From NCBI RefSeq assembly GCF_028198165.1, contig NZ_CP116339.1, forward strand, positions 3,789,001 to 3,853,000: a stretch of DNA of 64,000 nt, given 5' to 3'. Within the stretch, counting starts at the first letter, position 1, and the number at the start of each line of letters is the position of its first letter. A program made the translations under genes and the position numbers. Below the pieces are notes generated by a model. It was not told the DNA's origin. It saw only the letters and a program-made list of their open reading frames with translations, and made no database searches. This DNA is from Pseudoxanthomonas sp. JBR18 (GTDB lineage: Bacteria; Pseudomonadota; Gammaproteobacteria; Xanthomonadales; Xanthomonadaceae). This document shows positions 28,501 to 36,556 of this stretch, piece after piece.

Positions 28501-31181
28501 CTGATCCCGAGGCGAACGTGCTCGACCGTCCGGGGGGCATTTTTGTCCGCTCGATCGAGCACATCGCCCAGGAAGACCGCGTGCTGCTACAGACGGTCGC
28601 GCGGGTGATCCTCAATGACGCGCACGGCACGCTTGCGGCCCAGCTTGAGCAACTGACGGCGGCCCTGCAGCTTCCACCCGTCCTACAGCCCAGTTCGGCG
28701 AACTCCACTCCACGGCTTGAACATCGAGATGCGTCCCATGCCGACCGCCCATCCTTGGACGCGGCCCCAGGCGAAGTGGTCCAGTTCGATAATGGATTGG
28801 GCGCGTTTGTCCAGGATGGCAGCGAGTACCGCATCGTGTTGGAGGAGGGCGTTTGCACGCCTGCGCCTTGGTGCAATGTGATGGCCAATGCCCAGTTCGG
28901 GACCGTGGTCAGCGAGAGCAACCCGGGCTACACCTGGGCCGAAAACGCGCACGAGTTTCGCCTGACGCCTTGGCACAATGATCCGGTCAGTGATGCAAGT
29001 GGCGAGGCCTTCTACCTTCGCGACGAGGAGAACGGACAGGTCTGGTCGCCCACGCCCCTGCCGTGCAGAGGTCGCGGGCGCTACGAGGTGCGGCACGGCT
29101 TCGGCTATAGCGTCTATCGGCATGTGGAGCAGGGCATCTCGAGCGAACTATGGGTCTTCGTCGACCTCGAGCGCGCGGTCAAGTACAGCCTGCTACGACT
29201 CGAGAACCTGTCCGGGCAGCCGCGTCGCCTGAGCGCAACCGGATACGTCGAGTGGGTGCTGGCGGACATCCGTGCGCGCTCGCAGCTTCATGTGGCGACC
29301 GAGCTGGACCTGGCTGGCGGAGTGCTCATCGCCTGGAATGCATTCAACACCGCGTTCGATGGACGTGTGGCGTTCTTCGATGTCGATGCGCCATCCCGCA
29401 GTGTGACCGGCGACCGCAGTGAATTCTTGGGGCGCAACGGCTCCCTGGCCGATCCGGCGGCGCTGCGGCGTCAACGGCTTTCGGGGCAGGTCGGCGCGGG
29501 GCTGGACTCGTGCGCGGCCCTGCAGATTCCGGTCGATCTGGCCGCCGGTCAGGTCTTCGAGACGGTCTTTCGCCTCGGTGCAGCGAGCGGGCGCGATGCA
29601 GCGCTTTCCCTGGCCTCGCAAGTCCGCGGAGTGCCTGCCGCGCAGGCGGCATTGGAAGCGGTGAGGCAGCACTGGCACCAGGTGCTTGGCGTGGTGCAGG
29701 TTTCCACGCCGGACCCGGCCGTGAACCTCCTGGCTAATGGTTGGCTTCTGTACCAGACCATCGCATGCCGCTACCTGGCGCGCAGCGGCTATTACCAGTC
29801 CGGAGGTGCGTTCGGCTTCCGCGACCAGTTGCAGGACAGCATGGCCATGGTCCACGCGCGGCCGGCGTTGGCACGCGCGCATCTGCTTCGGTGTGCGGCC
29901 CAGCAGTTCGTGCAGGGCGACGTGCAGCATTGGTGGCATCCGCCGCAAGGCCACGGCGTGCGCACCCATTGCTCCGATGATTTCCTCTGGCTGCCGCAGG
30001 CGCTATGCCGATACCTGGACAGCACTGCCGATGTGGCGGTGCTCGAAGAACAAGTCGGCTTCATTGAAGGCCGTGCGCTCAATGCCGACGAAGAGTCCTA
30101 CTACGACTCGCCGCGACCCCTCGGTCCGCCTCAGACGCTGTACCAGCACTGCAAACTGGCGCTGCAGCATGGCTTGCTGCGTATGGGGACACACGGGCTC
30201 CCGTTGATCGGGAGCGGAGACTGGAACGATGGCTTGAACCGTGTTGGCAAGGAGGGGAAGGGCGAGAGTGTCTGGCTGGCCTTCTTCCTCTACGACACCC
30301 TGAAGCGCTTCGCGCCGGTCGCCGCTCGTCAGGGCGATCAAGCCTTCTCTGATCGCTGCCTGCACGAAGCCTCAGGATTGCGCGAGTCTGTGGAGACGCA
30401 CGGCTGGGACGGGCAGTGGTACAGAAGGGCCTGGTATGACGACGGCACGCCGTTGGGATCCACAGCCTCGGTCGAATGCCAGATTGACTCGCTCTCGCAG
30501 AGTTGGGCTGTGTTGTCCGGCGCAGGCCGTCGATCGCGCACCCAGCAAGGGATGGACGCCGTACAAGCGCAGCTTGTGGATCTGGATGCGGGCCTCATCA
30601 AGCTGCTGACGCCCGCCTTCGATCGGACGACCGATGATCCTGGCTATATCCGCGGGTACGTGCCGGGTGTGCGGGAGAACGGAGGTCAGTACACGCACGC
30701 AGCGGTGTGGGTCTCCATGGCGTTTGCGGCGTTGGGTGACAGTCGCCGGGCCTGGGAGATGGTCGACCTGATCAACCCGATCCATCACGCCCATGACGCC
30801 GTCTCTCTCCAGCGCTACAAGGTCGAGCCCTACGTCATGGCCGCCGATGTGTACGCGGCGGTTCCTCATCAAGGACGTGGTGGATGGAGCTGGTATACCG
30901 GTGCGGCGGGCTGGATGTATCGATTGCTGACCGAGTCCTTGCTCGGCCTTGGCCGGGAGGGCGACCGCATGCGGATGACCCCGTGCATGCCCCTGCACTG
31001 GGATCGCTACGAGATGACCTACCAGATGGGCGCCAGCAACTACCGGATCGTCGTGCGACGGCACGCCGGGGGCACGGCTTCAATGTCGGTGGACGGCGTT
31101 GTGATGAGCGATCCGAGTTTTGCCCTGGTGGACGATGGCGCCCGCCACGAGGTGTTGGTGGAAATTCCGGAAGCGGGCTGA
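22515..31181 (+). CDS. ndvB: Cyclic beta-1,2-glucan synthase
   Basis: 2888 residues, matching rhizobial NdvB and Brucella Cgs in size and order. The N-terminal region is followed by membrane segments at about 420-490. The GT84 catalytic domain has DSDTQLP (about 643), GKGIYEV and an RxxRW motif in RRIRWVRGD (about 789). More membrane segments lie at about 835-1000. A glycoamylase-like segment follows, and the C-terminal third is a GH94 phosphorylase-type domain with GSGDWNDG at about 2568. The inner-membrane enzyme builds, trims and cyclises periplasmic beta-1,2-glucan from UDP-glucose, for osmoadaptation and host interaction. GGGAAG precedes the ATG. The 1-base stop/start overlap with the next ORF suggests coupling. 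Confidence 0.95.
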   Translation: MLPPWRTFLSAFSNWRSEARKSREATPSQVPISLASIRDALFGDEQMEALGEQLGQSHVLHREQGRELLLARLKSNERALFLSAASLTKAATDGRRIQPAGEWLLDNFYLVEEQVRVAGLHLPVGYSRKLPRLKAGSEIGVPRVYELARLVVAHGHGRVDAITLSRFIAAYQRRSPLMLGELWAIPIMLRLALIEDIRRASDIVMRDGEQQRLAQTWTSLLNETAARTPEHVVLVVADLARSDPPKTGAFVSELTRGIQGRGPLLNVVSTWVEQWLATDGQRLDQLIHAESQRQAADQVSISNSIGSFRFLNNMDWREFVETMSVVDQRLREDPANVYARMDFQTRDAYRRVVERLAQRAGMAELEVAQVAIGLARDAKGAPEIAGHVGYYLLDAGLAGLRTAIGSKPDIGARQLSSSRAPLALYLLPIALIAGVWSIVLMRWAPGSENGALWWTCVCLAVLCASELGVAIVNWIAALVFVPVPLARMDLRSGIPADCRTLVVMPSMLASLAAIDELISALEVHHLANRDDQLRFALLTDFLDAGQKLQPDDQALLEHAAEQIGMLNARYAPERGGLFFLLHRDRSWNAAEGCWMGHERKRGKLEALNRLLSAEDLEAQSLIEFARACGDLIGLAHVRYVITLDSDTQLPRDAARILVGAMSHPLNAPRLDTSGQVVEAGYGILQPGLGTGMRGSAESRFARMFGVEPGIDPYTRMVSDVYQDLFGEGSFIGKGIYEVATFERVVAGRFPENQVLSHDLLEGCYARAGLISDVRLYEAHAQRYATDIQRRIRWVRGDWQLLPWLLPWVPTATRRYARNPLSWLSRGKLLDNLRRSLVSPAAIVLLLIGWGWSSAPVRWTCWWLLLWVLPSVLSALYALLRLPAGTSMRFHAVQVFGSLRRQLLRAGVLIACLPYESGVQLLAIARTLFRLLVSRRHLLQWNPSSEVERQRSGSQPELRQMAVVGLCAAMVGVAIAVWTPGALWVALPLAAAWLAAPWLMRWLGLPPSPPSAKLSCEQRAFLGRLSCRTWDFFEVHCNAQHHWLPPDNVQEHPVAVVANRTSPTNIGLALLANLAAYDLGYLSLSGVLDRTSNSLATLEKLPRYRGHFFNWYDTQSLIPLPPRYVSSVDSGNLAGHLLTLRQGLLAMVDAPVVSKAVFSGLADTLSLLRDSHASHCEAVERGIALFGHTLNSVSALPEPSLRQMGEAFATMLSQSEHIVAAQRSAPMEHEGQWSVRLVERCRAARDDLFHCAPWLAGTPPLAEDVVSRGIPSLRELHRASGIVSVRSWAGEHIHQLERLAHVAGQLSLMDYGLVYSRSRHLMSIGYNVDERRLDEGHYDLLASEARLGNFVAIAQGQLPQDSWFALARTLTHTDTEPTLLSWSGSMFEYLMPQLVMPSYPQTLLARTSTGAVRAQIAYGDLRGVPWGISESGYNTVDTRRNYQYRAFGVPGLGLKRGLGRDLVIAPYASAMALMVAPDAACKNLQRLDALGFGGRFGLYEAIDYTPSRVPRGESCAVVRSFMSHHQGMSLLALDYVLRDAPMQKRFVADPEFQATLLLLQERAPKLSGVYAKGLARVTESAKPEDLGIPLRIFRDPGQARPVVQLLSNGRYHGMLTSAGGGYSKSRDMAVTRWREDGVRDHWGTFCYLRDIDSGAFWSATHQPTCVEVERYEAIFSDAKAEFKGSHLGYDTHLEIAISAEDDVELRRLTLRNRSRVTRVIEITTYAEVVLAPGLADEMHPAFSNLFIQTEVLAEKQSLLCTRRPRAQDEAQPWMFHLVAVHDADVASISYETDRSAFVGRGRTTRRPAALVGPHELSGTVGSVLDPILAIRCRIALAPGQRAQVDMVYGIGEQREICQGLIDKYRDRRLADRVFDLALTQSQVVRRQIDASLEDALLYERLAAAVLFVDPQMRADADVLLQNRRGQSALWSHAISGDLPIVLLRVADSDSTHLARQMVQTHAYWRLKGLRVDLVIWNESQAGYRQALQDNLVALISSDPEANVLDRPGGIFVRSIEHIAQEDRVLLQTVARVILNDAHGTLAAQLEQLTAALQLPPVLQPSSANSTPRLEHRDASHADRPSLDAAPGEVVQFDNGLGAFVQDGSEYRIVLEEGVCTPAPWCNVMANAQFGTVVSESNPGYTWAENAHEFRLTPWHNDPVSDASGEAFYLRDEENGQVWSPTPLPCRGRGRYEVRHGFGYSVYRHVEQGISSELWVFVDLERAVKYSLLRLENLSGQPRRLSATGYVEWVLADIRARSQLHVATELDLAGGVLIAWNAFNTAFDGRVAFFDVDAPSRSVTGDRSEFLGRNGSLADPAALRRQRLSGQVGAGLDSCAALQIPVDLAAGQVFETVFRLGAASGRDAALSLASQVRGVPAAQAALEAVRQHWHQVLGVVQVSTPDPAVNLLANGWLLYQTIACRYLARSGYYQSGGAFGFRDQLQDSMAMVHARPALARAHLLRCAAQQFVQGDVQHWWHPPQGHGVRTHCSDDFLWLPQALCRYLDSTADVAVLEEQVGFIEGRALNADEESYYDSPRPLGPPQTLYQHCKLALQHGLLRMGTHGLPLIGSGDWNDGLNRVGKEGKGESVWLAFFLYDTLKRFAPVAARQGDQAFSDRCLHEASGLRESVETHGWDGQWYRRAWYDDGTPLGSTASVECQIDSLSQSWAVLSGAGRRSRTQQGMDAVQAQLVDLDAGLIKLLTPAFDRTTDDPGYIRGYVPGVRENGGQYTHAAVWVSMAFAALGDSRRAWEMVDLINPIHHAHDAVSLQRYKVEPYVMAADVYAAVPHQGRGGWSWYTGAAGWMYRLLTESLLGLGREGDRMRMTPCMPLHWDRYEMTYQMGASNYRIVVRRHAGGTASMSVDGVVMSDPSFALVDDGARHEVLVEIPEAG

Positions 31182-31522
31182 TGCACAGTAGCCGCCCGCA
31201 GCTGGAGACGAGGCTTGATCAACTCAGCCAGATGCTTCCCATCTGGTTGGAGAAACTTCGGCATCCGGCCGGATTCTGGCCTCAGTTTGATGCCTTGGCA
31301 CAACAGATCATTGATGACACACCGGCCGAACTGCTCTGGTGCGTGAGGCTGCGACTCACCGACATGCTTGCCGAGCATGGTCTGGAACACCCACTGGATA
31401 CCCGAGCCTCGCCAGGCCGACCAGGCCGTCAAGGAACCGCGGGGTCTTGGTGTACGAGTACCAGCGGCCAAGGACCCCGCCGCCCCTCCGAATTCCCAGG
31501 GGTCACTTGGAAATCAGTGTAA
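31181..31522 (+). CDS. Small hypothetical protein coupled to ndvB
   Basis: 113 residues. Its ATG shares one base with the ndvB stop (TGATG), a normal coupling arrangement. The first about 65 residues are amphipathic and helix-prone (RLDQLSQMLPIWLEKLRHP, QQIIDDTPAELLWCVRLRL) and look protein-like. The remainder, from about residue 75, is rich in Gly/Pro/Arg/Ser and may be read-through of a degraded or frameshifted tail. I do not recognise a family. It could be a small accessory of glucan synthesis or a remnant. Confidence 0.45.
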   Translation: MHSSRPQLETRLDQLSQMLPIWLEKLRHPAGFWPQFDALAQQIIDDTPAELLWCVRLRLTDMLAEHGLEHPLDTRASPGRPGRQGTAGSWCTSTSGQGPRRPSEFPGVTWKSV

Positions 31523-31617
31523 GGTCGAGGCCATGGATCGAGCGTTGCAATTCATCTCCGAGTATTCGTCATGTCCCCGGCCTTGAAGCCCGACGTGTAC
31601 GCGTCAGCAAGAAGGCC

Positions 31618-31884
31618 ATGCTAAGGCACGTGCATATGCATCGCTTTGTTCTGCGTCTAGGGCGGCAACAATCGATAGGGCCAGCCCGGCTGGGCACAAT
31701 CTGGCGGGATGTGTGCGGCTCACGCCTGGGGAACGTCTGCAGGTTGGGAGATGCCGATACCAAGAGCGGTGTCTCCTATCTGTTGATGATGCCCTCCGAC
31801 ACCCTGCTGCCTGAGATCGAACAGCGCATGCGTCTGGCACTGATTGCTGAAGGACTCTCTGTCCGCATGAGCCGCACGAGCTGA
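31618..31884 (+). CDS. Small hypothetical protein
   Basis: 88 residues if started at ATG 31618; a second ATG at 31636 is also possible. The region SGVSYLLMMPSDTLLPEIEQRMRLALIAEGL looks like a folded segment and its codons keep G/C at third positions, so it may be real. No motif is recognised. The 5' end is uncertain because the frame is open upstream into low-quality sequence. Confidence 0.35.
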   Translation: MLRHVHMHRFVLRLGRQQSIGPARLGTIWRDVCGSRLGNVCRLGDADTKSGVSYLLMMPSDTLLPEIEQRMRLALIAEGLSVRMSRTS

Positions 31885-32094
31885 CGCATTTGTCGAGACG
31901 GAGTTCGAGACCTTGCCGGCTTTTCACTTGTCTGCACTGTTCGTCCGAATCCATGGATTGTCCGACTGGATGAACATGACCCAGCGTACTGCGCATCGTG
32001 CGAAGCATGATGTGCCGCCAGCATTCGCCGCACCTGGCGCGTGCCTGCGACCGGAGCAGGTAATGCCCGAACCCCGGCCCAGAGCCGCCCCAAG

Positions 32095-32214
32095 TCAAGG
32101 CAACAGCCACAAGCGCAGCACGCCGGCAACCGCGCTGAGCACCAGGACACTGGCTAACCAGATGCCTGCCAGCCAGGCGAGGCGCTTCCATAGGGGGGAG
32201 TGGATCCGTTGCAT
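32095..32214 (-). CDS. DUF2474-type tiny subunit of cyanide-insensitive bd oxidase
   Basis: A 39-residue protein, MQRIHSPLWKRLAWLAGIW at its N-terminus, with one membrane helix over about residues 15-35 and a short basic head. Its ATG shares one base with the cioB stop (TGATG), so it is coupled to the oxidase genes. Size, position and the W-K-R-L-x-W pattern match DUF2474 proteins, the CydX-like third subunit of CIO-type oxidases, thought to stabilise haem binding. Too short for routine gene callers. Confidence 0.8.
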   Translation of the reverse strand: MQRIHSPLWKRLAWLAGIWLASVLVLSAVAGVLRLWLLP

Positions 32215-33218
32215 CAGTGGTATCCCTCCGTGCCGACCTTTCCCCTGAAGATCCAGTAGGACCAACTGGTGTACGCAATGATCACGGGGATGATGGTCGC
32301 CGCGCCGAACAGCATGAACCTCTGGCTCCCGAGCGGAGCGGCGGCCTCCCAGATGCTGATCGATCCTGGCACGACATACGGGAAAACGCTGATCAACAGC
32401 CCGATGAAGCCCAGCAGGAACAATGCCAGCGCCATGAGGAAGGGCACACGTTCGCGGCCGCGTCGCAGGCTGCGAAACAATACGAACGCGGCGATCAGCG
32501 TGAGCAGCGGCACCTGCGCGGTGAGCAGGACGTTGGGCATGGCCATCCAGCGACGCGCATATTCAAGATCCAGGAACGGTGTGGCGACACTGACCGCGGC
32601 AATGGCGAGCAGCACTACGACGAGCAGCCAGGAAGCCAGTCGCCTGGCATGAGATTGGGCGCTGCCTTCGGTCTTGCCCACCAGCCAGGTCGAGCCCAGC
32701 AGTGCGTAACCGGCCAACAAGGCGAAGCCGGTCATCAGGGAGAACGGACTGAGCCAGTCGAGCCAGCCACCGGCATACGCGAGGTTTTCGACGTCAATGC
32801 CTTGCAGGATGGCGCCCAGCATGACGCCCTGGGCAAAGGTGGCCGTGATCGAGCCCAGGCAGAACGCCCAGTCCCAGAACGCGCGGTGTCGCGGATCACG
32901 CCAGCGAAACTCGAAGGCCACCCCACGGAACACCAGGCCCAGCAGCATGGCGATCACCAATGGATAGGTGGCTGGCAGGATGATCGCGTAGGCCACCGGA
33001 AAGGCGGCCATCAGCCCGCCGCCGCCCATGATCAGCCAGGTCTCGTTGCCATCCCAGACAGGGGCGATGGAGTTCATCGCCTGGTCGCGCTCCTCGCCGA
33101 CGGCAAAACTGGGGAACAGAATGCCGATGCCCAGGTCGAAACCGTCCATCACGACGTAGGCGAATACCGCAAGGGCAATGATGCCCGCCCAGACCACCGT
33201 CAGATCGATGCCCTCCAT
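32214..33218 (-). CDS. cioB: Cytochrome bd-type (cyanide-insensitive) ubiquinol oxidase subunit II
   Basis: 334 residues from ATG 33218 (MEGIDLTVVWAGII), one base from the cioA stop; the longer frame to 33305 overlaps cioA. Eight to nine membrane segments are visible, with the family segments DGFDLGIGIL, PVWDGNETWLI and GVAFEFRWRD. Subunit II pairs with subunit I in the cytoplasmic membrane and reduces oxygen with quinol electrons without proton pumping. The protein is shorter than E. coli CydB, as usual for CIO. Confidence 0.93.
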   Translation of the reverse strand: MEGIDLTVVWAGIIALAVFAYVVMDGFDLGIGILFPSFAVGEERDQAMNSIAPVWDGNETWLIMGGGGLMAAFPVAYAIILPATYPLVIAMLLGLVFRGVAFEFRWRDPRHRAFWDWAFCLGSITATFAQGVMLGAILQGIDVENLAYAGGWLDWLSPFSLMTGFALLAGYALLGSTWLVGKTEGSAQSHARRLASWLLVVVLLAIAAVSVATPFLDLEYARRWMAMPNVLLTAQVPLLTLIAAFVLFRSLRRGRERVPFLMALALFLLGFIGLLISVFPYVVPGSISIWEAAAPLGSQRFMLFGAATIIPVIIAYTSWSYWIFRGKVGTEGYH

Positions 33219-33219
33219 C

Positions 33220-34617
33220 TCAGTGCTCTCCCGGAAGCCGTTGGACCCCGGCGGCCGGGGTGATGCCGGCTGCGTGCTGGGGGACCCGATCCGGCTCGCT
33301 CTCATGCGGCCGCGGTGGTTTGGACATCAGGCGCAGCAGGTAGTAAGTCCCGGCGCCGAAGGCAAAGAAATACACGATCACAAAAGCCAGCAGCGATGCC
33401 GCCAGGGCCGGTGCATGCAGCGGCGAGGCCGAGTCGGCCGTCCGCAGCAGGCCGTAGACGGTGAAGGGCTGACGGCCCACCTCGGTGGTCACCCAGCCGG
33501 CGATGACAGCCACGAATCCGGCAGGCCCCATGGCCACCGCCGCACGATGCAGCCAGGGCCAGGCATACAGGCGCTTGCGCGCACGCGCCAGCAGACTGAA
33601 CAGCCCAAGCCCCAGCATGGCCATTCCCAGCCCGACCATGATCCGGAACGACCAGAACACCACCGGCGTTGGCGGCCACAGTTCGCGTGGATAGTCGGTC
33701 AGCCCGGGCAGGGGCGCATTCGGGTCGTGCTTGAGGATCAACGAGCCAAGCTTGGGAATGGCCACTTCTGCGTGGACCTTGGCTGCATCGTTGTCTGGCA
33801 GCCCGAACAGGATCAATGGCGCGCCTTGCGGGCTGGGGTGGTAGTCACCCTCCATGGCCAGGACCTTCATCGGCTGGTGCTCCAGCGTGTTCAAGCCATG
33901 CGCATCGCCCACCAGGATCTGGATTGGCGCGGCAATGGCCACCATCCACATCGCCATCGAGAACATCTTGCGTGCGCCGGCATTGCCGCGGTCCTTCAGC
34001 AGATGCCAGGCGCCCACGCCGCCCACGACCAGGGAGGTGGTCAAGAACGCGGCAATGACGGTGTGGACAAGGCGATAAGGGAAGCTCGGGTTGAAGATGA
34101 TCGGCAGCCATGATCCGGCCGGCACGAACTGCCCGGCAGCGTTGATGGCATAGCCGGTCGGCGTCTGCATCCAGCTGTTGGCGCTGATGATCCAGGTCGC
34201 CGAGATCAGGGTGCCTAGCGCCACCATGCAGGTGGCGAAGAAATGCAGCTTCGGGCCCACCTTGGAGATGCCGAACAGCATCACTCCCAGAAATCCCGCC
34301 TCCAGGAAGAACGCCGTCATCACCTCGTAGGCCATCAGCGGCCCGATGATCGGACCGGCCTTGGCAGAGAACACCGACCAGTTGGTGCCGAACTGGTAGG
34401 ACATCACGATGCCAGAGACCACGCCCATCCCGAACACCACCGCGAAGATCTTCAGCCAGTAGCGGTAGAGGTTGGCGTAGACCCCGCTGCCGGTGCGCAG
34501 CCACAGCGCTTCGAGCACCATCAGAAAGCTGGCCAGACCGATGGAAAACGCCGGGAAGATGAAATGGAACGAAATGGTGAACGCGAACTGCGCGCGTGCG
34601 AGTAACAGGGCGTCCAT
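33220..34617 (-). CDS. cioA: Cytochrome bd-type (cyanide-insensitive) ubiquinol oxidase subunit I
   Basis: 465 residues from ATG 34617, which shares one base with the stop of the regulator gene. Haem ligand histidine is in ISFHFIFPAFSIG (His18), a second in YRLVHTVIAAF, and the quinol loop is short (EHQPMKVLAMEG followed by a brief insert), the hallmark of CIO rather than the long Q-loop E. coli enzyme. GRQPFTVYGLLRT and the last helices complete the family pattern. It makes the oxidase less sensitive to cyanide and useful at low oxygen. Confidence 0.94.
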   Translation of the reverse strand: MDALLLARAQFAFTISFHFIFPAFSIGLASFLMVLEALWLRTGSGVYANLYRYWLKIFAVVFGMGVVSGIVMSYQFGTNWSVFSAKAGPIIGPLMAYEVMTAFFLEAGFLGVMLFGISKVGPKLHFFATCMVALGTLISATWIISANSWMQTPTGYAINAAGQFVPAGSWLPIIFNPSFPYRLVHTVIAAFLTTSLVVGGVGAWHLLKDRGNAGARKMFSMAMWMVAIAAPIQILVGDAHGLNTLEHQPMKVLAMEGDYHPSPQGAPLILFGLPDNDAAKVHAEVAIPKLGSLILKHDPNAPLPGLTDYPRELWPPTPVVFWSFRIMVGLGMAMLGLGLFSLLARARKRLYAWPWLHRAAVAMGPAGFVAVIAGWVTTEVGRQPFTVYGLLRTADSASPLHAPALAASLLAFVIVYFFAFGAGTYYLLRLMSKPPRPHESEPDRVPQHAAGITPAAGVQRLPGEH

Positions 34618-35201
34618 CAAGTCTTCCCCGTCCCGTCGCGTTCCGGCGCAGCCTTGCGCAGGACACTGACCTTGTTCTTGAGCTCAAGGATCCGCGAGAC
34701 GCCACGACCCAGGGTCAAGAGCTGGCGCAAGCTTTGGTCATCCAGCTTGCGCACGTCGTCCAGCCAGAACGTCAGCAGCTCGATGAACTCGTGCATTTCC
34801 CGCATCTTGGCCTGTGCGTGCCGCTCCGCGGTGGAGGCAGGCTTCTCCAGCAGCACGTCCCGCAACAGCGTCAGGGTCGGGTCGATCTCGCGACGGCGGC
34901 GTTCTTCGGCCAGCGTGCGTACGATCTGCCAGATGTCGTCGGGCGCCTCGAGGTAGTCGCGTCGGTCGCCGGGGAGATGACGCTTGCGCACCAGATTCCA
35001 CGCATCCAGCTCCTTCAGCCCCATGCTCACATTCGAGCGCGACATCCCCAGGGTCTCGGTGATCTCATCGGCCGTCAGCGGCCGATCCGAGAGGAACAGC
35101 AGCGCATAGATCTGGCCGACCGTGCGGTTGATGCCCCAACGGCTCCCCATTTCACCGAAGTGAAGGATGAAGCGCTGGATCGAGGGAGGGAGGTCGTGCA
35201 T
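34617..35201 (-). CDS. GbsR/MarR-type regulator of the cio operon
   Basis: 194 residues from ATG 35201 (AGGA a few bases upstream; GTG 35204 is in frame). A winged helix-turn-helix covers about residues 25-85: GQIYALLFLSDRPLTADEI, LGMSRSNVSMGLKELDAW and the wing RHLPGDRRDYLEA. The rest is helical and charged. It matches GbsR-type proteins. It is the first gene of the cio operon, and a near-perfect palindrome lies directly before it, so autoregulation and control of cioAB are likely. The sensed signal is unknown. Confidence 0.85.
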   Translation of the reverse strand: MHDLPPSIQRFILHFGEMGSRWGINRTVGQIYALLFLSDRPLTADEITETLGMSRSNVSMGLKELDAWNLVRKRHLPGDRRDYLEAPDDIWQIVRTLAEERRRREIDPTLTLLRDVLLEKPASTAERHAQAKMREMHEFIELLTFWLDDVRKLDDQSLRQLLTLGRGVSRILELKNKVSVLRKAAPERDGTGKT

Positions 35202-35213
35202 CACGGAATCCTG

Positions 35214-35235
35214 TTATTTCAGAAATAACTGAAAT
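35214..35235. promoter_or_regulatory. Palindromic operator before the GbsR-cio operon
   Basis: TTATTTC-A-GAAATAA (35214-35228) is a perfect 15-base palindrome. It is nested with a second inverted repeat, ATTTCAG (35216-35222) and CTGAAAT (35229-35235). TACAAT, a good -10, lies just upstream on the minus strand. A repressor here would cover the promoter. Confidence 0.6.
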
Positions 35236-35672
35236 TATTGTACATTAGTTGCGGGGCCGCCGTTGCCGGCGTGGCCTAGGAGCAGTCCGGGGCACCAGAT
35301 TCCGCCGCATTGTGATTGCCGCAATCGCAAACGACAGCGCACATGGCCGCGGGCCGTGCATGCTTGAGCGAGCCGGGCACGCGTTCGCGCGAGCGGGAAC
35401 CTCGAAATCAGCTCAGGACTGAAGTGCCGGGTATGCGCGACTCGCTCTGCCGCTAAGGCTTACCTTCACCCCCGGTCAATCTGCTCACTGACCACGCCGC
35501 CTCCTACGGGATACGACCAAGCAGGCGAGGGTGTCCGCTTGAGAGCGCGCTTTGGGGTCAGCGGATGGCGTGCACTGCGGATCGTGGCGAGACCGCGCTC
35601 GGCGCTCCCGTTGTCAGGGGCCTTGAGGCGATGAGGAAGAGCAATCTCGAAGCTTTGCGATGGAGATTGACC
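35236..35672. other. Gene-poor stretch between cio operon and hydrolase
   Basis: About 440 bases with no convincing gene. A minus-strand stretch around 35590-35620 reads APDNGSAERGL, faintly like the DNNAAER block of IS66 transposases, but it is too short to call. Confidence 0.45.
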
Positions 35673-36497
35673 TCACGACTGGAAACGCAATTGATTGACG
35701 AAATGCGTTGAATGGGAGGTTGTGCCGGCCGGATCCTCCAGATGGGGCGTATGCCCGCAATCGTGCATCGAGACGACAGTCGTTGGGCCGTTTGCTAAGG
35801 CCGACACATGATGTGCCTGATCGATCGTTCCATAAGGATCTTTCGACCCGTGAAGCAGCAGGATCGGGCAGGCGATCTGCGTCAGAAGTTGGTCAAGGTT
35901 CCAATCGTCGAACCAGGGAGAAAGCCAGGTTTCGATCCAAGTGTCGAGCACCCAACGTGCCCGGCAGCCGTGGTGGCGCTCGAGTCGTCCAAACTGCGCA
36001 GGGTCCTGGAAACGCAGGCGCGCAGCCTCGACGCCACGGCGCGTGCAGTTCTCGACGAAAGCATGGCCTGACTCGGACACGACGCCGACGCAGCGCTCAC
36101 CCAACTGGGCGGCAGCAGCCAGCGCCATTGACCCGCCGGTGCTGTGGCCGAAGCCGATGAATCGGTCGACCTGCAGCGCTTCCAACAGTGGCAACACGGT
36201 GCCTTCCGCCTCATCGGTGATGAAGCCACGGTTCGGGCGGCGCCTGGATGGAGTCGACTGCCCGTAGCCGATGCGGTCGTAGGCGATCACAGCGCGCCCT
36301 GTCGCCGCACACAGCTGGGAGGGAAAGTCCCGCCACATCGTCGTGCAGCCCAGCGATTCATGGAACAGCAGGAAGGGCGCCTGCGCGGCGCCGGATTCAA
36401 CTGCCTGCCAGCGCCGGACGAAGACCGAATGTGAGCCGAGGGCAACGTGTTGGTCGCAAAAGGAAATGGGGTCCATCGGTTGGACAAGGTAACGCAT
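35673..36497 (-). CDS. Alpha/beta-hydrolase
   Basis: 274 residues from ATG 36497 with AAGG upstream; ATG 36476 is also possible. Alpha/beta-hydrolase fold: oxyanion segment LLFHESLGC, nucleophile elbow GFGHSTGGS, acid in HGSKDPYG and catalytic His in DCGHTPHLED. Such enzymes hydrolyse esters, lactones or C-C bonds. It is divergent from the ThDP-enzyme gene across a 218-base promoter region, so it may belong to the furan island as an esterase, but nothing in the sequence fixes its substrate. Confidence 0.85.
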   Translation of the reverse strand: MRYLVQPMDPISFCDQHVALGSHSVFVRRWQAVESGAAQAPFLLFHESLGCTTMWRDFPSQLCAATGRAVIAYDRIGYGQSTPSRRRPNRGFITDEAEGTVLPLLEALQVDRFIGFGHSTGGSMALAAAAQLGERCVGVVSESGHAFVENCTRRGVEAARLRFQDPAQFGRLERHHGCRARWVLDTWIETWLSPWFDDWNLDQLLTQIACPILLLHGSKDPYGTIDQAHHVSALANGPTTVVSMHDCGHTPHLEDPAGTTSHSTHFVNQLRFQS

Positions 36498-36556
36498 GGC
36501 TGCCTTGGTGATATGGCGCCGTGGACGCCCGGCGGGGTCTGTCACGGTCGATATGG

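Noticed and set aside
35590..35620. Faint IS66-transposase-like text (APDNGSAERGL) on the minus strand
   Set aside because: Only about eleven residues fit and the flanks give no transposase text, no inverted repeats.
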